Positions 1 to 8,397 of a stretch of DNA of 64,000 nucleotides are shown here, piece after piece; positions within the stretch are counted from its first letter, which is position 1, and each line of letters begins with the position of its first letter. The position numbers and the translations under genes are program-made. This stretch comes from an uncultured Fibrobacter sp. (GTDB taxonomy: Bacteria > Fibrobacterota > Fibrobacteria > Fibrobacterales > Fibrobacteraceae), in contig CAKUTF010000009.1 in assembly GCA_934691725.1 (NCBI GenBank), forward strand, positions 16,924 to 80,923, given 5' to 3'. Below the pieces are notes generated by a model. It worked only from the letters and a program-made list of their open reading frames with translations, did no database searches and was not told where the DNA came from.

Positions 1-507
1 GGAAAGCGAGAACACGAATGGCACGGAGCTTCCGTTCCAAAGCAAGGATCCGGTCAGTCGGGAGTTTCCATCTACCGGGGAGAACGTCGCGCCGACCTCT
101 TTTAAAAGTCCCGCATCGTCGATTTCGATATCGCCAAAAGCCGCGTCCCAGGAACTTTCCTCGCCCAAGGAATCCTCCGCAAAGACAATCTTCATCGGGG
201 AGTCTCCCGAGCGTTCGGGCCAGAGCGTGAGACCATCGGCAAGGTTAAAGCTCACGTAGGTGTAATAGCTCGAATAGGCGGCCAGCCGGGAAAGAGAAAG
301 GGAAAGCCCGTCGATCCGGACAGGCAAGTCCGAAGAATCCGAGAGGCTTTCGCCCGGAAGTTCGTAATCGACGACAAAGCGGGCCTTGAACGCATGGGCA
401 TAGACCTGCGGATTTCCAATTTCGATTCCCGCACGTTCCGAACTTTCGCAGGCCATCAAGGCAAAAGCGAACAAAACGCCGACAGTGAGAAATTTCAAGA
501 ACCGCAT
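1..507 (-). CDS. Lipoprotein of unknown function (3' end outside window)
   Basis: An open frame of 169 codons runs from an ATG at 507 off the left edge of the window without a stop. The first 19 residues are a hydrophobic signal segment ending in the lipobox ALMAC, so Cys20 is the predicted lipidation site and the product should be an envelope lipoprotein. The rest is Ser/Asp-rich and beta-like, with no domain I recognise. Its ATG shares a base with the TGA of the upstream DUF4423 gene (TGATG), which implies translational coupling, and suggests the regulator and lipoprotein work together. The coding frame is read directly; the function is unknown. Confidence 0.8.
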   Translation of the reverse strand, partial: MRFLKFLTVGVLFAFALMACESSERAGIEIGNPQVYAHAFKARFVVDYELPGESLSDSSDLPVRIDGLSLSLSRLAAYSSYYTYVSFNLADGLTLWPERSGDSPMKIVFAEDSLGEESSWDAAFGDIEIDDAGLLKEVGATFSPVDGNSRLTGSLLWNGSSVPFVFSLS

Positions 508-1358
508 CACATTCCTCGCGTTAAAGGAAACAGCTGGATGTTCACTTGGACAACATCCTCGCCCGTTCCCGCTTCACAGGAGAAATCTAATAGTTCTTTT
601 CGCATCAGTTGCAGATGTTTTTTTAGAGAGGGGAAATCTTTCCGCCGAATGGCAAAGGTCACCGCCGAAATGTCGCGTTTTTCCGCCGGAACGTCTTCAA
701 GAGCATCCTTCGCTGCAGAAAGCATCTGCCGATGGTATTCCTTGACAAGCAAATCGTTCACCTCGTCATCCGTCGTGATCAGGTTCTGCGCCTGGCGGTA
801 GCCGTTGGCGGTCCGCGAAAGCAAGCCGAGGGAAGTCAAGAGCTTGAGCGAGTCCGCGGCTTCCGAGGGCGAAATTTTGTTTCCCAAGCGCCTCGAAATC
901 CATTCCGGAGCGGGGTTGAACCCGGCAAGCTCCGCCATTTCGCGGATAACCGAATGATACCATTCCGTGAAAATCCGAAACTGGGCGCGGTCCATTTTGT
1001 GCAATTTCGATCCCGGAGTCGAACGGACGAGCTTTCCGTAGTAGAAAGCTTTTTCCTTGTCCGTCTGCGCCTGGTTGAAGAAAACCAGATTTTCAAAATA
1101 CTGGGCTCGTTCATCGGCAAAACCCAAGCCCTGGATGATTTTCACGACCGTATTCTTCGTGATGTTCCGCTTCCCGTCCATGACGAGCTTCAGGTGCGCA
1201 TGGCTCGAAAGCCCGGCCTTTGCGGCAAAGAATCGCAAGCTGAACGCCGGAGACGTCGATTTCTTGTAAGCGTAATAATCGTGCAAAAATACACGGTAAT
1301 TCGTATATTGCAAAATGTCCGGAGCGGACGGTTTCTTTTCTTCTGCACGAGATTCCAT
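507..1358 (-). CDS. TIGR02147 / DUF4423 family putative regulator
   Basis: This 283-residue protein belongs to the TIGR02147 family, which is expanded in Fibrobacter and also known from Bdellovibrio. The signature sits near the N terminus: a Tyr-rich YTNYRVFLHDYY stretch at about residues 18-29, then a helix-turn-helix-like region (FFAAKAGLSSHAHLKLVMDGKRN, residues 43-65; quoted in part), then the helical DUF4423 domain. Family members are usually treated as transcription regulators, but this is not established for any gene here. I chose the ATG at 1358; an in-frame TTG at 1382 would add eight residues. The stop overlaps the start of the downstream lipoprotein gene. Confidence 0.85.
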   Translation of the reverse strand: MESRAEEKKPSAPDILQYTNYRVFLHDYYAYKKSTSPAFSLRFFAAKAGLSSHAHLKLVMDGKRNITKNTVVKIIQGLGFADERAQYFENLVFFNQAQTDKEKAFYYGKLVRSTPGSKLHKMDRAQFRIFTEWYHSVIREMAELAGFNPAPEWISRRLGNKISPSEAADSLKLLTSLGLLSRTANGYRQAQNLITTDDEVNDLLVKEYHRQMLSAAKDALEDVPAEKRDISAVTFAIRRKDFPSLKKHLQLMRKELLDFSCEAGTGEDVVQVNIQLFPLTRGM

Positions 1359-1406
1359 ATCTATAAAATAAACGCTCCCCAAGTTTTTTTGGTCCTCATC
1401 TGTATT

Positions 1407-1994
1407 TTAATGTTTACATTCGTAACCGAACCGAGAATTTTCGCCAAAAACAAGCGCCCAGCGGTTGTGGGTCCAAAACTTTCCGTGTAAAAATTCCGCA
1501 TCGACCGCGACACCTTCCTTCCGAAAACCGAGCCTTTTTGCCAGGGCGTTGCTCCGAGCATTTTCCGTCGCGGCGGAAATCTCGACCCGATGGATTCCCT
1601 CCGACCTTAAAAATTCCAGCACGAGTCTTCCCGCATCGAAAGCCAGGCCTTTTCCTTCGAATTCGCTTCCCAGAAAATACCCGATCGAAGCGGACCGGTT
1701 CCGCGGGTCAATCCACTGCAAGATAAATTCCCCCGCCAAGGCTCCATCTTCCAAGCGTCGGATCCCGAACGCTCCACCGTTTCCCATCTTTTGCTGCATA
1801 TCGTATGCGGCTATCGTAGAAAAAGCGTCCTGCAACGTGAAAAAACTTTCCACCCAGGGAAGCCACCTGCCCAGGGAATTTCGCGAAGCGTCCACCAGAT
1901 ATAGAAGCTCTTCCGCATCCGGCTTTTCGAGAAAAGCGAGCGCCACGCGCGATCCCAAAAGAACTTTTTTTTCCGACAAAAGGCTATTCGACAT
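1407..1994 (-). CDS. GNAT acetyltransferase, RimJ/RimL type
   Basis: The protein is about 195 residues, the usual length for the RimL branch of GNAT enzymes, which acetylate N termini of ribosomal proteins or other amines with acetyl-CoA. The N-terminal WLPW block (residues 44-47) and the acetyl-CoA binding loop EFEGKGLAFD (about 111-120) are both RimL-like, followed by the ENARSNALAKRLGF helix typical of the fold. The frame is open up to 2075, but the ATG at 1994 gives the expected N terminus and overlaps the end of the upstream lipoprotein gene by 11 bases, so the two are probably co-transcribed. The true substrate cannot be told from sequence. Confidence 0.85.
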   Translation of the reverse strand: MSNSLLSEKKVLLGSRVALAFLEKPDAEELLYLVDASRNSLGRWLPWVESFFTLQDAFSTIAAYDMQQKMGNGGAFGIRRLEDGALAGEFILQWIDPRNRSASIGYFLGSEFEGKGLAFDAGRLVLEFLRSEGIHRVEISAATENARSNALAKRLGFRKEGVAVDAEFLHGKFWTHNRWALVFGENSRFGYECKH

Positions 1995-2403
1995 CGCGCA
2001 CATAGAAAGCCCGCTGGCACTCCTGGTCGGCAAGCGACTCGCAATCATCGAACTTTTTCCCCGGATAGTAATCACCCGTCACGCGCGTCAAATGCACAGC
2101 GTCCGGAGTCTTCCATTTTTTGGGAAACGCGGAAGTATCCGACAGGTAGATACTGTCGCCAAGCACTCTCCTGCCGTCCGCATCCACGTCATAAAGGAAA
2201 AAGCATCCCTTTCTCGCACAGCGCCCCGAAAACTGGTAGGAAACCTCGCCGTAAATCGTCCGACAAAAGGAAGAAGAGGCGACCTCGGAAGAAAGCGTAC
2301 GAAGTTTCGCCACGGAACCTTTCTCGCAAGTTTCAAACGAATCGTCCGAACCGCAGGCAATCAGAGACAAAGAGGCACACAAAAGAAGCCACCGCAAAAT
2401 CAT
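1984..2403 (-). CDS. Small lipoprotein, unknown function
   Basis: A 139-residue protein with a short hydrophobic signal and a lipobox (LSLIAC, Cys17), so it should be a lipid-anchored envelope protein. The mature part holds seven more cysteines, notably in the stretches FETCEKG, SSFCRT, GRCARKGC and DDCESLADQEC, which suggests disulfide bonds in the periplasm or outside. No family is recognised. It precedes and slightly overlaps the RimL-like acetyltransferase gene; this looks like a shared transcript rather than a functional pairing. Confidence 0.75.
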   Translation of the reverse strand: MILRWLLLCASLSLIACGSDDSFETCEKGSVAKLRTLSSEVASSSFCRTIYGEVSYQFSGRCARKGCFFLYDVDADGRRVLGDSIYLSDTSAFPKKWKTPDAVHLTRVTGDYYPGKKFDDCESLADQECQRAFYVRDVE

Positions 2404-2470
2404 GCTCCAAATATGGCAATTTCCCGTCCGGAAACCGGTTAAAAACTAAAAATCCGCGAAAAATTCACCA

Positions 2471-2506
2471 TAAAAAAAGCCCCGTTCCGATGAAAGAACG
2501 AGACTT
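2471..2506 (-). terminator. Rho-independent terminator after tRNA-Leu
   Basis: On the minus strand the end of the tRNA is followed within a few bases by the stem CTCGTTC / GAACGGG (7 pairs, one G-U) around a short loop, then C and seven T residues. This is a standard intrinsic terminator for the tRNA transcript. Confidence 0.75.
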
Positions 2507-2507
2507 A

Positions 2508-2591
2508 TGCGGGTGAAAGGACTTGAACCTTCATGTCCTTGCGAACACTAGAACCTGAATCTAGCGCGTATACCAATTCCGCCACACCCGC
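2508..2591 (-). tRNA. tRNA-Leu (CAG)
   Basis: An 84-base gene with a GCGGGTG acceptor arm paired to CACCCGC, a D arm region, an anticodon stem CTAGA/TCTAG around the loop TTCAGGT, a long variable arm (class II, as expected for Leu), and a GGTTCAAGTCC T arm. The anticodon is CAG, reading CUG. CCA is not encoded, since the discriminator A is followed by TAAG. Single-gene transcription unit with its own promoter and terminator. Confidence 0.95.
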
Positions 2592-2606
2592 GAGTGTGCA
2601 TTCCAA

Positions 2607-2634
2607 ATTTTAAAACTTTTGCCGTTTTTGTCAA
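2607..2634 (-). promoter_or_regulatory. Sigma70-type promoter of tRNA-Leu
   Basis: On the minus strand TTGACA (2634-2629) and TAAAAT (2612-2607) are separated by 16 bases, with predicted initiation near 2600, about nine bases before the tRNA 5' end. Confidence 0.7.
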
Positions 2635-2664
2635 GGGCTCTTCGAAAAATCGCCACGGTAAAAT

Positions 2665-3378
2665 TCAGCGGAGAAATTCCCGAATCCAGGATTCCCGGTG
2701 AAGCGTCCACCAGGACCAGTCGTGTTCTCCGCGTTCGTCAAAACGAATCCGGCAAACTTTACCCAACGCCGAACAGAAACTTTCCATCCAAGGAACGGTT
2801 CGGGCCGACGGGTAGAGCCTGTCCGAGCCGCCCTGGAGAAAAGTCCACATCCCCGTGCGAATCTTCGGATCCCTCGCCAAATTTTTCGCATCCGCGACCG
2901 CCGCCAGGTTCGTGCTGACGAGAAGCCGCTTTTGAACGGAACGCTTTCCATAGAGCGTGTAGCCGACAACACCCAAACCTCCGTCCGAAACGCCGACAAG
3001 CGAAACCGTATCGATTTTCAATTTCCAGCGGGCTTCCAGGGAATCGAGCATCCGATCGACCGCCCCGAGCGGTCCCTGCGAAAGCCAGTGATTATCCCCG
3101 CAAGCGGAAACGCTCAGCACCGCGCTCTCCTTGCCGGCCTTTTCCAAAAAAGGAACGAGAGCCGCTCCCGCCTCGTAACCCTTGTCGCATTTCGCGCTCT
3201 GCATTCCGCCATGGAACCAGACGAACAGCTGCGGACGGACTATTTTTTTCGGATGCCACACGGCAGAAGGGCTCCCGAAAGAGCCGAAATTAATTTGTAT
3301 GGAATCTGAAACGAAAATGCCGGACCCCGCCGAATAGGCAAAGACAGCCGCACAAAAAACGCAGACAAAAAACTTCAT
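2665..3378 (-). CDS. Exported alpha/beta-hydrolase (esterase-like)
   Basis: A 237-residue protein with an N-terminal signal peptide (hydrophobic residues 2-17). It has the alpha/beta-hydrolase hallmarks: an HGG oxyanion-hole motif at 56-58, the nucleophile elbow G-V-S-D-G with Ser131, an Asp candidate in GGSDRLYP, and a C-terminal His in GEHDWSWW. The layout resembles feruloyl/acetyl-xylan-type or general polyhydroxybutyrate-depolymerase-like esterases, but the substrate is not clear. The ATG at 3378 overlaps the TGA of the upstream gene (ATGA), so the longer frame to 3453 is unlikely. It is the last gene of a three-gene minus-strand run (4671-2665). Confidence 0.75.
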   Translation of the reverse strand: MKFFVCVFCAAVFAYSAGSGIFVSDSIQINFGSFGSPSAVWHPKKIVRPQLFVWFHGGMQSAKCDKGYEAGAALVPFLEKAGKESAVLSVSACGDNHWLSQGPLGAVDRMLDSLEARWKLKIDTVSLVGVSDGGLGVVGYTLYGKRSVQKRLLVSTNLAAVADAKNLARDPKIRTGMWTFLQGGSDRLYPSARTVPWMESFCSALGKVCRIRFDERGEHDWSWWTLHRESWIREFLR

Positions 3379-3881
3379 CGCCTGCGCCTCAAGGCTCTTC
3401 GCAGCGCAAGAAACGCCGCACCGAGCAGAACGACATCCGCGATACCCGACCACATCATCGCCCGCAGCTGGAAAGCGCGGATTTTCGAAGCGTCCAGTTC
3501 GCCGTCATTTCCGGCAAGGCCTGTCACAATCCATTCTCGCGGAGAAATCCGAATTCCCCGGACTTCGATCGGCGCGGGCATTCCCGTTTCCGACCAGAAC
3601 GAAATCCATTCCCCGAGAATCGCCTCCTGTTCGGATGGCAGGGAAAGCGTAAATACCGCTTCCCGGTCTTCGTTCAGGTAAAAGAACGTCCTGTCGAAAA
3701 GCGGAATCCCCGTCCCATGCCATCCCCGCGGAAAAGCGACCGAGGATATCTTCCCGTAGAACAGGTCCTCTTCGCCCGCAATGCTCTTGTAAAAGGGAAG
3801 CGTCTGCAAAAAGAGATACGAAGCCAAAAAGCAAAGGAACGCAGCGACAGACAAAAAGAGAAAACGCACGGAACGGGACAT
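3375..3881 (-). CDS. Two-TM membrane protein of unknown function
   Basis: A 168-residue protein starting at MSRSVRFLFLSV. One transmembrane helix lies near the N terminus (about 8-26) and one near the C terminus (about 140-160), with a beta-rich domain between them that should be outside the cytoplasm; the C terminus is a run of Arg. No family is recognised. The ATG at 3881 lies one base after the stop of the upstream gene, and the stop overlaps the start of the hydrolase gene, so the three genes are an operon and probably act at the same membrane site. Confidence 0.7.
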   Translation of the reverse strand: MSRSVRFLFLSVAAFLCFLASYLFLQTLPFYKSIAGEEDLFYGKISSVAFPRGWHGTGIPLFDRTFFYLNEDREAVFTLSLPSEQEAILGEWISFWSETGMPAPIEVRGIRISPREWIVTGLAGNDGELDASKIRAFQLRAMMWSGIADVVLLGAAFLALRRALRRRR

Positions 3882-3882
3882 C

Positions 3883-4671
3883 TTACTTCCTCGAACGGAT
3901 GACAAAGAAGAGGGTGAACAAAAGCAGGATGATGGATACCAGATAGAAAACCTGCTGGATCCAGAACTTGGCCTCCCGATTTTCAAGGGAGCGCATTTTG
4001 AACTTTTGCAAGAGGTTTTCGCAACGGACCAGGGTTTCATCGTTGCTTATCCGAATCCAGAGAGACGAAAGGTTCGCATTTTCCTGCAAGGATTTTTGGA
4101 AACGTTCCCCGAAAGGCTCCGGGAGTTGCGCAAGACGCTCCCTGTCCACACTCACGACAAATCCCATCCGCGCAGAATCCATTGTCCGCACAAGAGGTTC
4201 CGCAAGCGAAGCGTCAAGGCGATTCAGCTCCCTCGAAAGAAGCCGCGCGCTGTCCAGCCAGACCGAACGTGCCGGGACATAACGCCTAATCGAAGCGACC
4301 CAGCCGAGGACCGCCGTTTCGAATTCGGAAAAATCGCGCTCCGGCGGCATCCAGCCGATCGAACGGGCCTTCTCCGAGGCGGCATAGACGGCAACCGCAT
4401 TTTCCCGCAAGCTGCGCAGAGAACTCATCAAGACGGAAGTATCTTCCGAAAAGACCCGAACCCGTTCCATCCGCTGCATCACGCGAGAAGCAAAAAACTT
4501 GTATTCGGAAAGGGTTTCCACATAGCGTCCATAGACTTCCTCCTGGTTTTTCTGCGAAAAATAGAAGAGAACGGTCAAGGCGAGCGTCAAGAGAAGAACG
4601 CCCCAGGCAAGAGGCGTATTGATCCGGCTTTTCAGGATTTCTTGAATCGACTGGAATTTTTTCGAATCCAT
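3883..4671 (-). CDS. Membrane protein with large helical periplasmic domain
   Basis: A 262-residue protein with a transmembrane helix at about 21-40, a long mostly helical extracytoplasmic region, and a second transmembrane helix at about 238-258 ending in RSRK. This is the layout of a four-helix-bundle sensor module (as in chemoreceptor or histidine kinase input domains) but with no cytoplasmic output domain. I cannot assign a function. It is first in a tight three-gene operon and is divergent from the MORN lipoprotein gene, with about 30 bases between them. Confidence 0.7.
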   Translation of the reverse strand: MDSKKFQSIQEILKSRINTPLAWGVLLLTLALTVLFYFSQKNQEEVYGRYVETLSEYKFFASRVMQRMERVRVFSEDTSVLMSSLRSLRENAVAVYAASEKARSIGWMPPERDFSEFETAVLGWVASIRRYVPARSVWLDSARLLSRELNRLDASLAEPLVRTMDSARMGFVVSVDRERLAQLPEPFGERFQKSLQENANLSSLWIRISNDETLVRCENLLQKFKMRSLENREAKFWIQQVFYLVSIILLLFTLFFVIRSRK

Positions 4672-4704
4672 GCTAGGAAATTACCTTTTTTCTAAGTTGT
4701 GAAC

Positions 4705-5796
4705 ATGTCCAAACTCCAAAAATTCGCATTTTTTACGCTTTGCGTCGCTGCGCTCATCGCCTGCCAGGAAGACGATATCCGCGAAACGACGCATTACAAC
4801 GGCATCCGCAAAACCCGCGTCGCTTACCGAAACGGCAAGCCGGACGGAGAATTTAAACGCTGGACATCGCACGGAGACCTGGCGGAATCAGGCCTTTACA
4901 AAAACGGGAAACGCGAAGGGGAATGGACGGAATGGTTTTCAAACGGCAAGGTCCAGGCCAGAGGATTTTACCGGAACGGCAACAAGGACGGGCGATGGAA
5001 AACGTCTTTCTTTGACGGAAAGCCCGCCGCAGAACAGGATTTTCAAAACGGCGAACCGGTCGGCACCTGGGTAGAATTTCACGCCAACGGGAACATCAAG
5101 GAAAGAAATTCCTGCTTTCCCCGAAACGCCGATGGCATGCGCGAAACTTTCGCGGCAAACGGAAAGAAGGTTCACTCGGAACATTGCCGGAACGGGATTC
5201 TAGAAGGCGCCGTGGAGACTTTCTATCCGGGCGGCTCGCTCGAATCGCGCTCCGAATACCGTGCGGGAAAACTTCACGGCAAGTCGGAACTTTTCCGAGC
5301 GACGGGAGAACTCTGGAAACTTTCCTTCTACAGGAAAAACATCCGCGACTCTGTCTGGACATACTTCGCAAAAGACGGCAGCATCGAAAGGCAGAGCGTT
5401 TTCGTAAACGGAAACGGCATCGCCTACGGGGAAATCGGCGAGGACGGCATCGACGCCGAAACGACATTTGTCGATAACAAGATCCAGGACACGTTGCGCT
5501 ACATGCTTCCCGGACACACGCTCCGCTACGCGGAAGTCTGGGAAAACGGCGAAAAGCGGAAGCTGGTTTCCTTTTACGATTCGTCGGGAACCCTCGCCAG
5601 CGAAGGGAACTTTCAAGACGGGAAACCCGACGGTTCCTGGCGAAACTGGTACCCGGACGGCACGCTCAAGGACAGCCTCTTCTACAAGGACGGCGAACCT
5701 TTCGGCGAGCAGCTGCACTACGACCCCGCAGGAAAGCTCTACATGCGCAAGGTCCAACATGGGAAGAGCGGACCGATGCTGGTGGGGTTTGAGTAG
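4705..5796 (+). CDS. MORN-repeat (YwqK-like) lipoprotein
   Basis: A 363-residue lipoprotein: hydrophobic signal and lipobox LIAC (Cys18), then a long run of about 22-residue repeats of the form YxNGKxxGxWxxWxxNGK, characteristic of the MORN_2 / YwqK toxin-antitoxin-like repeat family. Such repeats form elongated beta hairpins and often mediate contacts with other proteins or membranes. I chose the ATG at 4705; a GTG two codons earlier (4699) is possible. No toxin partner is evident, so an antitoxin role is not supported here; an envelope scaffold role is more likely. Confidence 0.8.
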   Translation: MSKLQKFAFFTLCVAALIACQEDDIRETTHYNGIRKTRVAYRNGKPDGEFKRWTSHGDLAESGLYKNGKREGEWTEWFSNGKVQARGFYRNGNKDGRWKTSFFDGKPAAEQDFQNGEPVGTWVEFHANGNIKERNSCFPRNADGMRETFAANGKKVHSEHCRNGILEGAVETFYPGGSLESRSEYRAGKLHGKSELFRATGELWKLSFYRKNIRDSVWTYFAKDGSIERQSVFVNGNGIAYGEIGEDGIDAETTFVDNKIQDTLRYMLPGHTLRYAEVWENGEKRKLVSFYDSSGTLASEGNFQDGKPDGSWRNWYPDGTLKDSLFYKDGEPFGEQLHYDPAGKLYMRKVQHGKSGPMLVGFE

Positions 5797-5843
5797 GGGG
5801 ATGGGGAAATCTATTTTAAAATTTCTACCTTATTTGCCATCCT

Positions 5844-7286
5844 ATGTCTGACTTAAAAAATAAAACCGTCACCGGCATGATTTGGAGTGCCGTAGAGCGA
5901 TTCTCCACCCAAGGAGTCCAGTTTCTATTTGGAGTCGTCCTCGCAAGACTGCTTACGCCCGCAGATTACGGTGTCATCGCCATGCTCACGATTTTCTTGA
6001 TGGTAAGCCAAACCTTTATTGACAGCGGTTTTGGCAACGCTCTCATCCGAAAAATCGACCGAACGGAAAAAGACAAATCAACCGTGTTTTTTTTCAATAT
6101 TTTCATGGCGCTTATCTGTTATGCGATTATCTTTTTTACTGCTCCGTTTATCGCTGTTTTTTATGGAATGCCCGAATTGTCATTAATTTTAAGAGTTCTC
6201 GCCTTGCGCCTGATCATCCAATCATTCAGTACGATTCAAACGATAAACCTAACCATCCAATTAAATTTTAAAAAACAAGCAAAAATATCATTATCCTCCG
6301 CAATTTTATCAGGATTCTTCGGCATCTATTTTGCCTATAACGGCTATGGCGTATGGGCACTTGTCTATCAAGCGCTTTTCGGGACGACACTTTCCGCCAT
6401 CCTCTATTGGAGCATCGCAAAATGGCGCCCTACAAGTTTTTTTTCAAAAGATTCCTTTCGCTATCTCTTCGGTTATGGCTCCAAACTGTTAGCCTCTGGA
6501 CTACTCGATACAATCTATAGCAACATCTATCCTCTTGTCATTGGAAAGTTTTACGCGCCAGCCCAACTGGGAGGTTTTTCCAAAGCACAAAGTTTTGCAG
6601 CTTTTCCCTCATCAAATGTCACAGGAATACTACAACGAGTTTCATTTCCCGTTCTCAGCGCCATGCAAAAAGATCAAGAACGGCTGCGGAACGGCTATCT
6701 AAAATTCATTGATGCGGCAACACTTCTCATCTTCCCTCTCATGATGGGCCTGCTTGCGCTATCAAAACCGTTAACGCTTTTCTTTCTCACCGACAAATGG
6801 TCCGGTATGATAATTCTACTGCAACTACTGTGCCTATCCATGATGTGGTACCCCGTCCACGCCATCAATCTAAACCTGTTACAAGTCCTCGGAAGATCCG
6901 ATCTTTTCTTGAAACTTGAAATCATCAAAAAAATTCTCGGTGTAGGCGTCTTATGCGCAACACTTCCTTTTGGGCTGGTTACGATGTGTATCGGGAAAAT
7001 TTTTTCCGCATGGATATGCCTTTTCATCAACACTTATTATTCCGGAAAATTTTTACATGCCGGATTTGCTGTCCAAATGAAATTCTTACTGCCGACATTT
7101 TTTAATTCACTTATCATGGCGGCCATTATTTTAGGAATTAACGCATTATTGCCCGAAAGCGAGCACCTATTACAGCTCGGAATTGGTTTTTGCATCGGAA
7201 TTATTTATTATTTTGGTTCAAACTATCTATTCAACAGGGAAAAAATTTTAGAATTGAAAACCGTGTTCAAGAGAAAGCAACAATGA
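5844..7286 (+). CDS. wzx: Oligosaccharide flippase (Wzx, MOP superfamily)
   Basis: A 480-residue, strongly hydrophobic protein with about 12-14 predicted membrane helices, the normal size for WzxC-type polysaccharide exporters. The start GMIWSAVERFSTQGVQF and the LLTPADYGVIAM segment are typical of the family. It should move undecaprenyl-linked repeat units across the inner membrane before polymerisation by the Wzy at 16440-17702. It opens the plus-strand half of the polysaccharide locus and its stop overlaps the start of the aminotransferase (ATGA). There is no clear ribosome-binding site before the ATG. Confidence 0.9.
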   Translation: MSDLKNKTVTGMIWSAVERFSTQGVQFLFGVVLARLLTPADYGVIAMLTIFLMVSQTFIDSGFGNALIRKIDRTEKDKSTVFFFNIFMALICYAIIFFTAPFIAVFYGMPELSLILRVLALRLIIQSFSTIQTINLTIQLNFKKQAKISLSSAILSGFFGIYFAYNGYGVWALVYQALFGTTLSAILYWSIAKWRPTSFFSKDSFRYLFGYGSKLLASGLLDTIYSNIYPLVIGKFYAPAQLGGFSKAQSFAAFPSSNVTGILQRVSFPVLSAMQKDQERLRNGYLKFIDAATLLIFPLMMGLLALSKPLTLFFLTDKWSGMIILLQLLCLSMMWYPVHAINLNLLQVLGRSDLFLKLEIIKKILGVGVLCATLPFGLVTMCIGKIFSAWICLFINTYYSGKFLHAGFAVQMKFLLPTFFNSLIMAAIILGINALLPESEHLLQLGIGFCIGIIYYFGSNYLFNREKILELKTVFKRKQQ

Positions 7287-8392
7287 ACGAAAAACCGATT
7301 ACCGTCACATCGCCCCTTCTTCCCAAATTGGACGACTTCATTCCGATGCTTCAAGACATCTGGAACCGTAAATGGCTCACCAACAACGGTTTCTATCACA
7401 AGAAATTAGAAAAAGCCTTGGCCGAATACCTTGGCGTTAAATATATCAGCCTTTTTACCAACGGAACGCTCCCGCTCATCACGGCACTCCAAGCACTCCA
7501 CATTACAGGCGAGGTCATTACAACCCCTTACAGCTTCGTCGCAACGACGCATTCCATCTGGTGGAACGGTCTCAAGCCTGTATTCGTCGATGTAGAAGAA
7601 TCTACAGGAAATATTGATCCCGAAAAAATCGAAGAAGCGATTACGCCACATACAACAGCCATTATGCCCGTGCATGTTTACGGCACTCCATGCAACATCA
7701 AGCGCATCCAGGAAATCGCAGACATTTACGGTCTCAAGGTCATTTACGATGCCGCACACGCATTTGGAGTTTCCCTAAACGGCTCTTCGCTATTGAATGC
7801 AGGCGACATGAGCACACTCAGCTTTCATGCGACAAAGGTTTACAACACCGTAGAAGGCGGTGCCTTAATCTGTCACGATGAAGCGACAAAAAAACGTATC
7901 GATTATCTAAAGAATTTCGGTTTCGCCAACGAAACGACGGTGGTAGCGCCCGGAATCAATAGCAAGATGGATGAGATTCGTGCCGCGTACGGTCTCTTGA
8001 ATCTACAACAGGTAAACGACGCCATTGCAAAGCGAAAACTCATAGCCGCCAAATACAACGAAGCGTTAAAAAATGTTCCCGGCATCCGAGTTCTTGAAGA
8101 GTATGAAGGTATTCAGCGAAATTATTCCTACTATCCCATTTTCATCGATGAAAATGTTTACGGAAAAAGTCGCGACGCTCTTTATGCAGAACTACAAGAA
8201 CACAACATTTTTGGCCGTCGTTATTTCTACCCGTTAATCAGCACATTCAGCGCCTACAAAGGCCTCGAATCAGCCAACCCGAAGAATCTGCCCACAGCCC
8301 ACAAACTGGCCGACCAGGTTCTTTGTCTTCCCATGTTCGCCGACCTGGATGGAGAAAGCGTCGAACGTATCATTGATATAGTAGCAAAGTAA
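7283..8392 (+). CDS. DegT/DnrJ/EryC1/StrS sugar aminotransferase
   Basis: A 369-residue PLP enzyme of the family that transaminates keto-sugars on nucleotide carriers. The Schiff-base lysine is Lys185 in FHATKVYN, and the cofactor region YDAAHAFG (about 155-162) is intact. The closest recognisable pattern is the VioA/FdtB/WecE type, which makes 3- or 4-amino-deoxy sugars. The ATG at 7283 overlaps the end of wzx by four bases; the frame upstream of it lies inside wzx. It implies an amino sugar in the repeat unit, but the keto-sugar it acts on is not made by any enzyme I can identify in the window. Confidence 0.9.
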   Translation: MNEKPITVTSPLLPKLDDFIPMLQDIWNRKWLTNNGFYHKKLEKALAEYLGVKYISLFTNGTLPLITALQALHITGEVITTPYSFVATTHSIWWNGLKPVFVDVEESTGNIDPEKIEEAITPHTTAIMPVHVYGTPCNIKRIQEIADIYGLKVIYDAAHAFGVSLNGSSLLNAGDMSTLSFHATKVYNTVEGGALICHDEATKKRIDYLKNFGFANETTVVAPGINSKMDEIRAAYGLLNLQQVNDAIAKRKLIAAKYNEALKNVPGIRVLEEYEGIQRNYSYYPIFIDENVYGKSRDALYAELQEHNIFGRRYFYPLISTFSAYKGLESANPKNLPTAHKLADQVLCLPMFADLDGESVERIIDIVAK

Positions 8393-8397
8393 AACAT

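Noticed and set aside
732..1490. Plus-strand open frame of 252 codons
   Set aside because: It is antisense to the TIGR02147 gene, which has clear family motifs; no start site or domain supports the plus-strand frame.
4705..5796. Antitoxin of a toxin-antitoxin pair, as YwqK-like names suggest
   Set aside because: The protein is an exported lipoprotein and no toxin-like small gene is adjacent.
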